The position numbers and the translations under genes were made by a program. The notes beneath the pieces were generated by a model, which worked only from the letters and a program-made list of their open reading frames with translations, had not been told where the DNA came from and ran no database searches. Of a stretch of DNA of 64,000 bases, positions 25,601-36,407 are shown piece by piece. Where the stretch lies: the NCBI RefSeq assembly GCF_002775205.1, contig NC_036444.1, positions 4,568,501 to 4,632,500 on the forward strand, read 5' to 3'. Position 1 is the first letter of the stretch. Each line of letters opens with the position of its first letter. Origin of the DNA: Xiphophorus maculatus (lineage: Eukaryota; Chordata; Actinopteri; Cyprinodontiformes; Poeciliidae).

Positions 25601-27032
25601 TTATTTTGGGATATATAAACACATACATTATATATTCATGTTTAATATATTGCAATATATGGAAAGTGTCAATTATTAGCATATATTGCAATATATTACA
25701 TGAATATATAAAATCTTGTATAATATATAATTTTATATATTTACAACATATTGAGAAATTATTGGGAAAATAATATATTAGGACATACTTCATAGGTGAG
25801 TGCATATTCCTTTGATAAGGGATCTTGTTTTTCTTCCCTGCAGCCTCCTCCTCCTCTTCTTCTGTGGTTCCAGTCCCAGGAACGTTTTCTTGGCCCCTGG
25901 CCCCCCGGGGGAAGCCCAGGAGGGGCATGCTGCGGCGGGCCGTGTTCTCGGACCTCCAGAGGAAGGCGCTGGAGAGAACCTTCCAGAAACAGAAGTACAT
26001 CAGCAAACCAGACAGGAAGAAACTGGCCAGTAAACTGGGACTGAAGGACTCACAGGTACGACTGGGACCAGTTCCGGAAGTGATTAATAATCTGCCGCAG
26101 TCAGTGAGGGCGAAGTGCAGGTTTGCTGCCCTCTACTGGATCATCTATGTAATGCAGGGCTTTTTCTTTTTTTTTTTTTTTAGATTTTGACATATTTATG
26201 GGACGGAAAACCTAATAATAGTATAATAGTTTTTTCCAGGTCTAATATAAGTGGATTGTTTAAAATATTCAAATTAATCAGTTAAAGTTTGTAATTCAGT
26301 CGTTATTTAACAACGAAGAAAAATTTATCACCGTTTTCTGGTTAAAACTTTGTGATTCTAGTCAGAAGATTCTCAAAAGGAACATATCTGAAAGACAACA
26401 AATCCATCCATCCATTACAACAACCAGCCATCCATCCATTCATCCATCCATCCATCCATCCATTACAACAACCAGCCATCCATCCATTCATCCATCCTTG
26501 TAGGTTTTTGGTAATTTTTCTGATCATTGTCTCTTTAACCTCGGGGTTAATTAGCCAACCTTTTCCCTTTCTGGGAAATGTTGCGTCCACCTTAAATATT
26601 TCCCCAGATTCACGATCAGCAAACAACCCAAAATCTGGTTAATTAATACCTTTCATCAGAAGCACCTTTTATTAAATAATGTGTAGAATTTAAAGATGGC
26701 GTCCTTTCTAACCAACTCTGCCTCCCTGTTTGCGCTCTTCGCAGGTGAAGATCTGGTTTCAGAACCGCAGGATGAAGTGGAGGAACTCCAAGGAACGCGA
26801 GTTGCTTTCGACGGGCGGCTGCCGCCAGCAGACCCTCCCCACCAAAACCAATCCCCACCCGGATCTGACCGACGTGGGCAGCACTTTCTGCAAGCGGCTG
26901 ACCCGAAGTGCAGCCGACAGCCAGGAGTCGCATCCCCACCACCATCATCATCATCATCACCAGATCCCATCCTTTCCATCAGATCTGAGTAAACAGTCAG
27001 AGTCCGACGGTGAAGAAATCACGGTTTCATAA
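18554..27032 (+). CDS. dbx1: Dbx1-type homeobox transcription factor, 4 exons, complete
   Basis: Coding exons are 18554-18878, 19744-19821, 25844-26055 and 26745-27032. Phases agree and the sum is 903 nt (300 aa). The start has a strong context (ACC before ATG) and gives MMFP, the family N-terminus. Residues 35-43 (FLVEDLLRL) are an Eh1-like Groucho-binding motif. The homeodomain spans about residues 162-221 and is split by intron 3 just before helix 3 ([14 protein letters not shown]). The Dbx1 hallmarks [22 protein letters not shown] and the C-terminal EEITVS are present. A histidine-rich run lies near residue 265-275. In vertebrates Dbx1 is a nuclear repressor that patterns p0/V0 interneuron progenitors. 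The region before the homeodomain is diverged and serine-rich. I cannot decide between the dbx1a and dbx1b paralogs from sequence alone; dbx2 is unlikely because its termini differ. Confidence 0.93.
20037..20543. mobile_element. TACTTGAGTA-rich interspersed repeat, dbx1 intron 2
   Basis: It begins CAGAGTTGGGTAGTAACTAG, contains many variants of ACTTGAGTA, and ends CTGCTCACCTCTG, giving short CAGAG inverted ends. Related copies lie at about 6230-6650 (reverse), 24843-25382 and 35480-35830 (reverse). These are common teleost repeats of hAT-like appearance. Confidence 0.55.
21765..22085. repeat. TGGA array with GAAAGAACAGA spacers, dbx1 intron 2
   Basis: Blocks of TGGA are separated by recurring GATGAAAGAACAGATGG, a secondary period of about 45-70 bp. 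Confidence 0.9.
22669..22696. repeat. CA dinucleotide microsatellite, dbx1 intron 2
   Basis: An uninterrupted AC run of about 28 bp. Confidence 0.95.
23420..24240. repeat. Degenerate TTTTAGCAT repeat field, dbx1 intron 2
   Basis: About 0.8 kb in which TTTTAGCAT recurs every 20-40 bp between ATTCTG, ACTTCC and AATTCC spacers. A longer period of about 120-140 bp marked by GATAAA..TGCTAGCATAACTTCCAT is also visible. It is non-coding. Confidence 0.85.
24370..24840. promoter_or_regulatory. Candidate intronic enhancer, dbx1 intron 2
   Basis: A repeat-free, CpG-containing island stands out from the AT-rich intron, with ATTACAACACAATCAGC, CTTCATTAGAGGCTG, CTCATTAGCATCGG and GGATAATCACGCG. No protein frame is convincing. 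A second, weaker island is at 22380-22660. Confidence 0.35.
24843..25382. mobile_element. TACTTGAGTA-rich interspersed repeat, dbx1 intron 2, second copy
   Basis: It is dominated by TTTACTTGAGTAAA-like strings and shares ACACACACCTGCACTTTTTGT with the copy at 20037. It ends near GTTACTCGAGTACAATTTCT. Confidence 0.5.
26126..26139 (-). promoter_or_regulatory. CTCF-like motif in dbx1 intron 3
   Basis: CTGCCCTCTACTGG is an exact reverse match to CCASYAGRKGGCRS, about 70 bp after the donor of dbx1 exon 3. It has the same orientation as the motif at 28050. Confidence 0.45.
26402..26497. repeat. TCCA array, dbx1 intron 3
   Basis: Two near-identical blocks of CATTACAACAACCAGCCATC followed by TCCA units. 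Confidence 0.9.
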
Positions 27033-27231
27033 AGAGGAGTTACGTCAGAAGCTCCAAAGTGCCTGAATCTGCTGTGTATATATCTGTATTTACTCACCGT
27101 GTTCCTGTACAGAGCTGTTTATTGGCAGCTAAATAACGTTCACTGTGCTGCTCTAGATTTAATATTTGTAGATTGGAAAGTTTCAAACTTAAGGTTGCAA
27201 AATGTTTTGCATTTTTTCATATTTTTGTTAA

Positions 27232-27237
27232 AATAAA
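27232..27237 (+). terminator. Polyadenylation signal of dbx1
   Basis: AATAAA lies 200 bp after the dbx1 stop codon, followed by a T/GT-rich stretch (TTTGTGTGTTTATTGG) that fits a downstream cleavage element. Confidence 0.55.
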
Positions 27238-29248
27238 TTTAAAAAACTCTCCTTTGTGTGTTTATTGGTGTATTCAGCTGAGGTCACATTGGCTTTAGCT
27301 AATTAAATGCAAGTTATCAATAATGAATTAATATAAAGTTGATTGATCTTATCGATCGTTAATTGATAAGCATGAATTTTCTTAAAAACTCGAGTTTTCT
27401 CTTAGGACTGTCTTTCCATAAAGGGTTAAATTTTTCATAATATGTTTAATAAACATTCAATTTTAACATTATTTTTGCATCAGCTGCATTAAATACAGAC
27501 TGGATAAACAGAAATTGTATTACACTTAGACATACAGATACAATATAACAAAACAGAAATATGCTGATAAATAGACAAATAAAAATGGCAAGAATAAAAT
27601 GTTAAACACTTCCACATTAACAAAGATATTCATAAGAATCGTTTGTTGTTGCTCTTGAAGGAATGTTAAAACTTAAAACTCACCACAGACCTCAAAATCA
27701 ACCTTGCTTGTTTGCGTCATGTTTGTTAAAATCGTGTTACGCAGTTTGATTTTCTGTCATTAGCTCCTCACCTTTGTGGCACATCAATAATTTTTAAGGA
27801 GAAGTTGTCATTCCTCCATCTCGTAGCTCGGCTGAATGCGCGATATTAAAGTCAAACTTAACGAGATTGACAAGCATTTATATTTCAAAACAACTTAAGG
27901 AAATTGCCGTTAGTTTATATTTCCAAGCAGAACCGCATAAAGTCAATTTCCATCCCACACCGGACTGCTTGGACCGTTTCTCTCTCCCGTTATGGCTCCG
28001 CCGCCATCTTTGTTTTTGCATCAACGGTTCTGCTTACGGATGACCAGCGGCGCCCCCTGCTGGATGGCGGCCAAACTGCAACACCAAAAGAAAGTTTAAT
28101 CGGTTGGAACTAATTTTAATCTAATAAACCATTAATCGACCTCCCTAGTTTCCACTAATACTTCATTCCATCTATGATGCTCTGCGATAACAGCTTGAAA
28201 ACCACATCGCAGACAGATGATCCCAAAATTGAGATGTTTGGAGAAAACCAAACTTATCATGTTAGAACCAAAACCTCATCAGCATTTAGGAGGAGGAGGC
28301 CTGATGATTTGTTTATGTTTTACAGACAAGATTATCTGGGAGTCAACTGTGAATTAGCCAATGGACAATGATTGTCCATTTGCTAAACACAACAACAGAC
28401 ACACAGAAAACTATCAAAGTGATGCACTGGCATAGTCAAAGTTCAAATTGAAGTAGCGGAGTAGAAGAAAGTTGTGGAGAAACAAAAATGTCAAAAATGA
28501 TGATGTAGGGTCAGTTTCACCCAGATGCATTGCCCGCGGATGTAATTGGTGATGTTCGCCACATGAGGTCGCACAAGGACCAGAAACAACAAACTTCCTT
28601 ATTGAGTTAAACCAGGGATCTGCAACCTGCAGCTCTCTGGACCTTCCTCTTAATAGGCTCTGACAAAAAAAGAATGAATAAAAAATGTAGCAGTTTTCTG
28701 TTTTGTTTTTTTAAATTGCATTTCCACAACAGAAAGAGACTAAAAATTACCTGTATTTTTTTGTAGATACATTTTTCTTCTTGTTAGATTAGGAAATTTG
28801 TGCTTCTTTACAATATTTTAATTTGTATCCATCCACCTTTTGCTATTTTTTTGTTTTCCCCTCTGTTAAAAACTAAAAGTTGTACAAGTATGGTAATATG
28901 TTCCCTACATAAGATATTCATCAACAGTTACAAGTATTTTTCTGAAAGGTCGTGTAACATTTGTGGCTCTAAACAAGTTTTTATTTAGCTGAACTGAAGG
29001 CAAAAAGGACTATTTGGATTTTAAAGGTTGCATATTCCTGAGCTAAGAACACACTCTGAGCACCAACACAAAGTTTTTTGATTTAAGGAATATTTTTATC
29101 CCAACCAACTTAATCAGTTTTTCTGGATTCTTAAATATTTTTGCTTTAATGTTGAAAGAAGAAAAAACATTTACAGACTGAGTATAAATAAAATAAACTG
29201 ACTAAACACCAAACACCCTTTAATAAGGTACAAATAATTATTAAAAAG
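27238..29248. other. Intergenic gap between convergent dbx1 and dnaaf4
   Basis: The two genes face each other here. Apart from the CTCF-like motif at 28050, the DNA is AT-rich and shows no gene or recognisable repeat. Confidence 0.6.
28050..28063 (-). promoter_or_regulatory. CTCF-like motif between dbx1 and dnaaf4
   Basis: GCGCCCCCTGCTGG is an exact match to the reverse of the core consensus CCASYAGRKGGCRS. It sits in a CpG-richer patch of an otherwise AT-rich gap. Binding is inferred from the motif only. Confidence 0.55.
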
Positions 29249-29254
29249 TTTATT
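29249..29254 (-). terminator. Polyadenylation signal of dnaaf4
   Basis: TTTATT on the plus strand reads AATAAA on the minus strand, about 150 nt after the dnaaf4 stop codon. It is a candidate by position only. Confidence 0.4.
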
Positions 29255-29404
29255 CTGTCACTGAAGTCTCTAGAAAACAACAAATGAAATCATTTTAGTT
29301 AAGAATAAAACTTTTGATGCTCCAGTTGTGTTTAAAGTATTAGTTAATCTATATATACCACCGGTCTCTCTGTTCCAGGTGACTTTGACTCGTGTCTTTG
29401 TGTC

Positions 29405-32400
29405 TCACTGTGTCCCATTTTGTTCAGCAGAACCTTGGATTATGTCTCGGATTATCTGGGCGTCCCTCTGCAGCGCCTCATTGTGGGGCTCGATCTTCAG
29501 AGCTGCTTCATAGTCTTGTAGTCCTGAAAACAACAGATTGATCAGCTGGTCACCTGTTTTCTGCATCGCCAGTAAAAAAAGAGATACAGCATTCTGTCCT
29601 CAAATAATATTCACAGTGCCATCAAATGTATTGATATAGCTTAGAATGTGTCTTTTATTTGGATTTCATATGATAAACCAACCCAAAGTGGTGCATAATG
29701 GATGAAAATATTGATCAATAGAATCTGCCAATGGAACTAGTAGCTTCTCATTAATATTAAGTAATTATTTACTTAAAACAAGCTTCTATATCTTGATGAA
29801 AACTAATTGGTAAGTTAGTTTTGTCTTATTTCAAGAGTACTGAGATATTTGCATTGGAAACTAGGCAAAAAAATAGTTGGTAAGATTTTGTGTTTTTTCA
29901 GTATAATGTGGATAAAATGTACAGAAAATGGGTCGTGAATACTTTTGTAAGGCACTGTGAAGGTGTTTAAACCCTTACGGAAACAGCAGACCTTCAGTGT
30001 AGAGCTCCAGCTGGCAGAATGCGGATCCTCGGCGGACTCTGGCTCGGACTCTGGCTGCAGCGTTGGCAGAAACGGCTGGGGTCAACAGGTCCAGAGCCTG
30101 CAGACATAATTCAGGGTTAAATTTGGCATCAGAAGCTGTACAAGTTTACAAAAAAAAATATATATATATATTTCTAACATAAAAATGTGAAAAGATCAAC
30201 ATAGAACTGGACGATAAGGCTGAAAAATGCATTACTATATAAACGGCTGATATAGAAAATTATTGATTTGTTTCTTGTTTTAAATATTGGAATTACTGTC
30301 AAAGTGGCAAAGTGACATTTCCTGTTTTATCCACAGTTTTCACTCCATGTCATTGTTTTATTTTTTATTTTTAAGCAGTTATGATGCACGGTGGGGAAAC
30401 CTTAAACTGATGCGCAAGTTCTCAACAAGTTGTTGCTAGGTAACCAAAGAGCGAGTGAGTTGCTAGGTAACCAAAGAATGAGTGAGTTAGTTGATTCCAC
30501 CAACCTAGCTTAGCTGTTCATGAAAGTTTTTTTCTTCGCCTACATCAATCAGAATGCTGTGCGGTTCTGGATCAAAGTTCAGTTAAATCATTGAATTTTC
30601 TATCACATGTATTAACTATTAATATTGATCGCATGCCTATGGGGATAAGCACTGTTATTGATTTATTGTCCAGCCCTACGTAGAGGTCTAAAAAAACCCC
30701 GTCATGATCATCATCAAACGAACCTTGGAGGAGTCCTCGATGGCTTTGTGCAGATTCCTGAGCTTCAGGTGACACGCCGCTCTGTTTGAGTAGAGAGCAG
30801 GCAACTTCCTGTTGAGGCGGATCCCCAGAGTGTACGCATTCACCGCTCCCACGTAGTCTCCGTTTGAGAAACACTTGCTGAAGAGGAGAGAGTTTGTTTA
30901 CTAGATCTGATTTGATTTCACTAGTTACGTTTCCATTGACCTTATGATTGTGCAAACTGAAAATGAATTTGTTTAGAGGGAACGTTTCAATGTCGAAAAA
31001 AACTCATGTTTTAGCGCCAGCATGTGGTGATTCTTTTGGTCGTATCAAAATTAGCACATTTTGCAAAACTGCAATGGAAACACTTTTTCGCATCACACGA
31101 GTCATGTGGTCAACAACCGGCTGTTACTACTGCCAGAAATGATGAAAAAAACGACAGGAAGTGGTAGGAGGATGATGTTTTTTGATGACTTATCATGTGA
31201 ACAAACTTATTCACGTGATTTTAATTGCGTTTCTTATTTAATGGAAACAGCCGCAATGGCAAAATTGTGTTTTTTCAATGTGAGTGGAAAATTGACAAAG
31301 TTTTGCGCTCATTTGTAAGGCTTCTACTCACTCGCCCTTCTGCTTCAGCCAGTCGGGGTTCCTCTCCTCCTCCGTCAGGTCCTCCAGCTCCTCCAGCTCC
31401 GCACTCATCGCTCGCCTTGCCTCAGCCTGCTTCTTCAGCCACTGTTTAGAAGCAAAACTTAATTGCTTTTTCTGCTCCAGACAATCACAAAAGGTTAAAG
31501 CTCCTAAAAGCTGAGGCAGAGATTGAGGAAAGCTTTTTTTATGATCAATATTAAGAAATTATTGACTTAAAACAAGCCTCTATGTCTTGCTGAAAAGTTA
31601 CTTGCCAGTTAGTTTTGTCTTACTTCAAGTGAACTAAGATATTTGCATTAGAAACTAAACCAAAAATATTTGGTCATATGTTGTGTTTTTCCAGTGAAAG
31701 ACATTTCACTGCTGGCCTGTTTAAATGTTGGGAGAACAAGTGGGAACATCACAAAGTGGGAAACAAACAACATTTTGTGGAAAATGTAGCAGGAATGTTT
31801 GGATTCTAACAGTGTTCCAGGGAAACGTCGAGCATCACAGACTCACCTCTTCCTCTTCGGGAACCCGTGACTCTCGGAGAGCTGTCGGGAAAACTCGAGG
31901 GGTGAACGTAACTGGAATGTTTCCGCAGGTTCTGGGAGGAGGCAGCTGGGCTCGGATCTTCTTCTTCTTCTTCTTCTCTGCATCGCTGTGAACTACAAGC
32001 AGGAAGATTTTCATTGAATCTGACTTTATGGATCAGGAGGAGGCGTTTGATCAGCAGGAAGGGTCTCACCTTGTTTGTTCTTCCTGATATCCGTTTGTCT
32101 GCTTCCGGGTGTTTTTGTGTCTGGGTTCTGTTGGATCTGATGGTTCTGGTTCTGTTGGGCTTTCTCTGCTTCCTGTTTCTGCCTCAGCTGCCACGCTGCC
32201 AGCTCTGCCGTCGTTTTCTCTCGCTCTGCGTCCTTCATCTGCTGGATTCTGTCTCTTTCCACCTTCTCCAGCTGATTTAAAATCATTTTAAGTCACTAAA
32301 CATTACACTGTAAAAAAGAGAATGCAGCTCAAACTTTAAAATATTAGTTCTTCCCAGAAAATCAAATCAAGGTTGTCCAAGTTAATTTATTAAGTGTATT

Positions 32401-35400
32401 AAGTTATCAAGGTAAACAAATGTAAATAAAGTAAGTTTGATAAATTAAATTAAATTACTTGTGACCCAGTTAAGTCTTTTTTTTTTAGTTTGAGCTGCAT
32501 TCTCGTTTTAAGTGCAGGTTTCCAGTAAATCAACACAATTCCAGATGTTTTTGATGCCCTAAATGTGCTTTTTTACCTTCATCATTGTCTCCAGAGCATA
32601 TTTCTTCTCTGCTTGCCGTTTCTCAGCTTTTTGTTTCAACTCTGCAGAAAGTTTCTGCTCCTGTGTCAGTAAAGCTCTCGCTCTGATCTCCTTCTTTGTT
32701 TCTTTATCATCTAAAACACATGATAAACTTTATTTATTACACAGCATTTACACCTCTGCCGGTAAACCCTGGATGACTAAGAAGGTACGTGAAATGCTAA
32801 AAGCACGGAACTCAGCCTTCAAGTCTGGCGACAAGCAGGCACTGAGGACAGCGAGAGCCAACTAGAACCGTGCTATCAGGTTAGCAAAGCGAACCCACAG
32901 TCAAAAAATACAGGAGTTCTTCCACGACACCAGCAACACCAGAAGTATGTGGCAAGGCATAAAGGCGATCACAGATTACAATCCATCCTCCCCCCCAGTG
33001 GGTGAAATTGATGCTGACTTTCTAAATGGACTCAATAACTTATTTGGGAGGTTCGAGGCACTGAACAGTACTTCGGCAAAGAAAACTGTTCCCCACCAGG
33101 AAGAGGAGGCACTCTGCCTGGACACAGCCGATGTGTTGAAGACTCTGAACAGAGTCAACCCACGGAAGGCCCCAGGCCCCGACAACATACCTGGGCGGGT
33201 GTTCAGGGAATGCGCAGGTCAGCTGGCTGGTGTCCTAACAGACATTTTTAACACCTAACTGGACCAAGCCACAGTGCCAGCCTGTCTCAAAACTGCCTCC
33301 ATCATTCCGGTGCCAAAGAAACCTCAAGTCACCTCTTTCAACGATTACCGGCCTGTGGCACTGACTCCCATCATGATGAAGTGCTTTGAAAGGCTGGTAA
33401 AAGAACACCGTCTCCAGACTCCCCTCCACATTCGACCCGTTCCAGTTTGCCTACCGCCGAAACCGCTCCACTGAGGATGCTATCTCCTCTGCCCTACACC
33501 TGAGCCTGGCTCACCTGGAGGAGAAGAACACTCATATGCGGATGTTGTTCCTGGACTTCAGCTCAGCGTTCAACACAATCATCCCACAGCATCTGGCAGA
33601 AAAACTGGGACACCTGGGCTTCAGCACCCCCCTGCGCAACTGGCTGCTAGACTTCCTCACCGACAGACCTCAGTCAGTCCGGATCGGACAACACACCTCC
33701 GATGTCATCACCCTCAGCACAGGCTCCCCTCAGGGCTGCGTCCTGAGCCCTCTGCTGTTCACTCTGATGACACACGACTGCGTCCCCAGGTTCGCCACCA
33801 ACCACATCGTGAAGTTCGCGGACGACACAACGGTGGTGGGCCTCATCAGAGACGACAACGACCTGGACTACAGAGAGGAGGTGGAGCAGCTGGTGGACTG
33901 GTGCAGAGACAACAGCCTGATCCTGAACGTCGACAAGACGAAGGAGATGATCGTCGACTTCAGGAAGAACCGGCCCAGCCACGCTCCACTGCTCATCAAC
34001 AGCTCGGCTGTGGAGGTGGTCAGCAGCACCAAATTCCTGGGGGTGCACATCACAAACGACCTCACCTGGACTGTGAACACCACGTCTCTGGCCAAGAGGG
34101 CACAGAAACGTTTGTATTTCCTGCGGAGGATGAGAAGAGCACACCTGCCCCCACCCATCCTCAAGACGTTCTACAGAAGCACCATAGAGAGCATTCTGAC
34201 CAGCTGCCTCTCTGTGTGGTGTGGAAGCTGCAGCGCCTCCGACTGGAAGAACGTGAGGAGAGTGGTGCGGACAGCGGAGAGGATCATCGGGGCCCCCCTT
34301 CCCTCCATCCAGGACATTTCATCCCAGCGCTGCGTGTCCCGAGGCCGAAACATCATCAGTGACCCCTCACACCCCCACCATGGACTGTTCTTCCTGCTGC
34401 CCTCTGGAAAGAGGTTCCGCAGCATCCGGTGCAGGACCACCAGGTTCCGAAACAGCTTTTTCCCACTTACCATCAGACTGCTGAACTCTTAACTGGACTG
34501 CACTTAAAATCTGGTCTCCACTTTATACCTTGCACATGTACAGAGCTAAATAACTTATATTTTACTGTCACTCCTGCACTTTATATTCTATATTTATATT
34601 TATATTCATATTTTATACTGTATTTTATTTTATTCTGGAGTAACCTCACAACATTGGAAGCTCAAAACACTGTCCTGAGCCGTATGCAACGAAATTTCGT
34701 TCTGTATTCACCCTGTGCATGCAAAATGACAATAAAGTCAGTCTAAGTTTAAGTCTAAGTCTAAGTGAATAAAACACATTCAATTCTGATCTTTTATTCC
34801 AGTTTAGGAATAATTTGGAAAAATCTGACCTGTGGTTATCATCAGATGCTCCCAGACTTTGTGAGTCTTTTTTGGTAAAGTGAAAACAGCGACGCCGTTT
34901 CCGACTTTCGCCGAGCTTCGGTCATCATCGATGGGTTCGAACAGGAAGGCCTCAAACAGGAAGGGAGGAAAATGGACCTGAGGAGGATGAGAACAAGGAT
35001 GGATGAATCCGTATTTACAGCTACAAAACAGGAAACATGTTGCCATGTTTTCATTTATCAAACTGATCAAATATTTCAACAAAAAGCCAGAAGAAAAATT
35101 GCAATATCATTAAATTTGACAAATGTTTCCTTCAACAGAACATTTCGTCTCCTCACCACTAATCTTTAATCTTTGTGTAAAATATGTTTTGAATTTCTAA
35201 ACACATTTCTAAATGTTACTAGATATATTCTTAACTTCTGGAGATTTAAGAGATGATTTAAGTCAGATTTATAACTTCTGAACAGCAAGGTATAACTTAA
35301 AGTGTCTTGTGAAATAACCATGATTAGGTATTGAGAACATTGGGATTTATGGTTTTTCCTCTATACTTGGTCTAAGGTGATTTATAGAGAACGAGCCACA

Positions 35401-36281
35401 AAATGTTTTAAAAACTCTTTTTCTGTATAATACATAAACATTTTCCATGTATTCATGTCCCATCTAAGAAATTACTCAAATAAGAGTGAAAAAGTAAACA
35501 TCAGTCATTTAATATTTAAAAATTACATCATAGGACAGACCAAAAATTTAAAGTTATGTGGAAATTTTAGCGTTATAAAGAACCAAAATGAAAATAATTA
35601 ATGTAGCATGATTAGAAAATTACAAAATTAGGACAAGCAGAATTTTCCACATCAATTTCTTTCAATATGAAACTTCTGAAATGTTAACAAAAACTGCAGC
35701 TTCTGGTGAATTTTTGGTCAAAACAAGCTTGTTCTTCATTCAGTGAAGTTACTCACAGTGAGTAGTGTATCATACTTGAGATATTGAAGTATAGCTCAAA
35801 TACAATTAATACAGTTAATCAAGTAAAAAATCCTCCATGTCCCCTAGGGGCCTCCGTAATATCAATAAACTAAATTGAATTAAGTTCATATACACCAAAA
35901 AACTGTACTTATCATTATTAATATTTTTGTTAATATATACATAGCTTATTTTGCTATAGTTTTCTTTTGGTAACTCTTCTCCCTACACATTTTGGTCTCC
36001 ACGATTACAATCTCTGTTTGTTTACATTAAATCTCTGTTATTACCAATCCAAAAAAATATCAATAAACCATTATTATTACTTTTATTTATTTATTTATTT
36101 ACTTATTATTAGTTCTAGTAGTAGTAGTTGTAGTAGTATGAGCCCTCTGACCCTTCACCTTTAGATACTCCTCCGTTGACACGATGTCCACTCCAGCAGC
36201 CGTCGCTCCCTTTAAAGGCACGCTGATGTGGACCGTGGAGTCCGTCTGGGTCCACGTGTAGTCGGTCACGTGCAGTGGCAT
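29405..36281 (-). CDS. dnaaf4: Dynein axonemal assembly factor 4 (DYX1C1), 9 coding exons, complete
   Basis: Coding exons on the minus strand are 36281-36159, 34977-34830, 32710-32577, 32271-32070, 31992-31847, 31441-31332, 30877-30724, 30097-29992 and 29523-29405. They sum to 1242 nt (413 aa; human is 420). The N-terminus [13 protein letters not shown] and [17 protein letters not shown] form the CS (p23-like) domain, about residues 1-90. Exons 3-4 encode a charged, coiled-coil-like segment that includes [22 protein letters not shown] is diagnostic of the family. Exons 6-9 encode the C-terminal TPR repeats, about residues 280-395. DNAAF4 is a cytoplasmic co-chaperone that works with HSP90/HSP70 in preassembly of ciliary dynein arms. 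An in-frame ATG 54 bp upstream exists, but family similarity starts at MPLHV. Intron 2 holds a LINE and other introns hold MITEs. Confidence 0.96.
29692..29915. mobile_element. Palindromic MITE family, half copy in dnaaf4 intron 8
   Basis: It contains the right half of the family: CTGCCAATGGAACTAGTAG, TTACTTAAAACAAGC, TTAGTTTTGTCTTATTTCAAG and GGTAAGATTTTGTGTTTTTTCAGT. The left half is missing. Confidence 0.5.
30205..30679. mobile_element. MITE-like element with two X-box-like motifs, dnaaf4 intron 7
   Basis: The ends resemble AACTGGACGATAAGG and, inverted, AGGGCTGGACAATAAAT, a common teleost MITE terminus. GTTGCTAGGTAAC occurs at 30432-30444 and 30459-30471, and each fits the RFX consensus. 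A diverged copy in the other orientation lies near 49690-50060. Confidence 0.55.
30925..31318. mobile_element. MITE-like family copy in dnaaf4 intron 6
   Basis: It starts ACGTTTCCATTGACC, then has CAATGGAAACACTTTTTCGC, CAACAACCGGCTGTTACTAC, ACAGGAAGTGGTAGG and TCATGTGAACAAACTTATTC. The same order occurs inverted at 1450-1810. Confidence 0.5.
31535..31697. mobile_element. Palindromic MITE family, fragment in dnaaf4 intron 5
   Basis: It has the right arm of the family (ATATTAAGAAATTATTGACTT, AAAACAAGCCTCTATGTC, GTTGTGTTTTTCCAGTG), truncated on the left. Confidence 0.5.
32306..32514. mobile_element. MITE-like element in dnaaf4 intron 3
   Basis: This 209-bp element has long terminal inverted repeats sharing GAGAATGCAGCTCAAAC; both ends begin CACT on their respective strands. 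The interior is AT-rich and non-coding. It lies in the intron between dnaaf4 exons 3 and 4. Confidence 0.65.
32722..34769 (+). mobile_element. Rex1/L2-type non-LTR retrotransposon, 5'-truncated and decayed, antisense in dnaaf4 intron 2
   Basis: The reverse transcriptase reads from about 32760 ([13 protein letters not shown]) through [56 protein letters not shown] and the catalytic FADDT, to IRLLNS near 34492. In-frame stops near 32863 and 33257 and a frameshift near 33410-33440 inactivate it. The endonuclease domain is missing, so the element is 5'-truncated. The 3' end carries AATAAAG and a short TCTAAGT repeat tail, as in Rex1/L2/CR1 elements. TAAAACACAT flanks it as a 10-bp target-site duplication (32712-32721 and 34770-34779). 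Clade assignment within the Rex1/L2/CR1 group is from memory of motifs. Confidence 0.85.
35480..35830. mobile_element. TACTTGAGTA-rich repeat, diverged copy in dnaaf4 intron 1
   Basis: Segments such as TTTAATATTTAAAAATTA, GACCAAAAATTTAAAGTTAT and TTTTTGGTCAAAACAAGCTT match the reverse copy at 6230 with substantial divergence. Confidence 0.4.
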
Positions 36282-36393
36282 GTCAGCTAAACCGCGTGTT
36301 GGTGCTGCCGATAAAAACACAAATGTTGTTATCAAATTTCACCTTTCCATAAAATTCTGGGCCACCCAGTTTCCCTGCGTTTCCCTGTGTCCT

Positions 36394-36407
36394 GTTGCTA
36401 TAGCGAC
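36394..36407. promoter_or_regulatory. X-box (RFX binding motif) in dnaaf4 promoter
   Basis: GTTGCT-AT-AGCGAC fits the X-box consensus RYYNYY-N(1-3)-RRNRAC at every position and lies 113 bp upstream of the dnaaf4 start. RFX factors control ciliary genes, and human DYX1C1 is known to be regulated through promoter X-boxes. The surrounding 36360-36450 segment is CpG-richer than its flanks and shows no TATA box. Confidence 0.75.

Noticed and set aside
26342..26642. Frames of 94 and 96 codons around the TCCA array
   Set aside because: They run through a microsatellite in dbx1 intron 3 and include low-complexity residues only.
33536..34492. 318-codon frame as an independent host gene
   Set aside because: It is the reverse transcriptase of the LINE (FADDT motif), interrupted upstream by stops and a frameshift.
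36282..36335. Upstream in-frame ATG that would extend dnaaf4 by 18 residues
   Set aside because: Similarity to the family begins exactly at MPLHV; the extra residues resemble no known N-terminus.
36309..36342. Possible 5'UTR intron in dnaaf4 (GTGAAAT donor, TATCGGCAG acceptor)
   Set aside because: It would be only about 34 bp, too short for a vertebrate intron.
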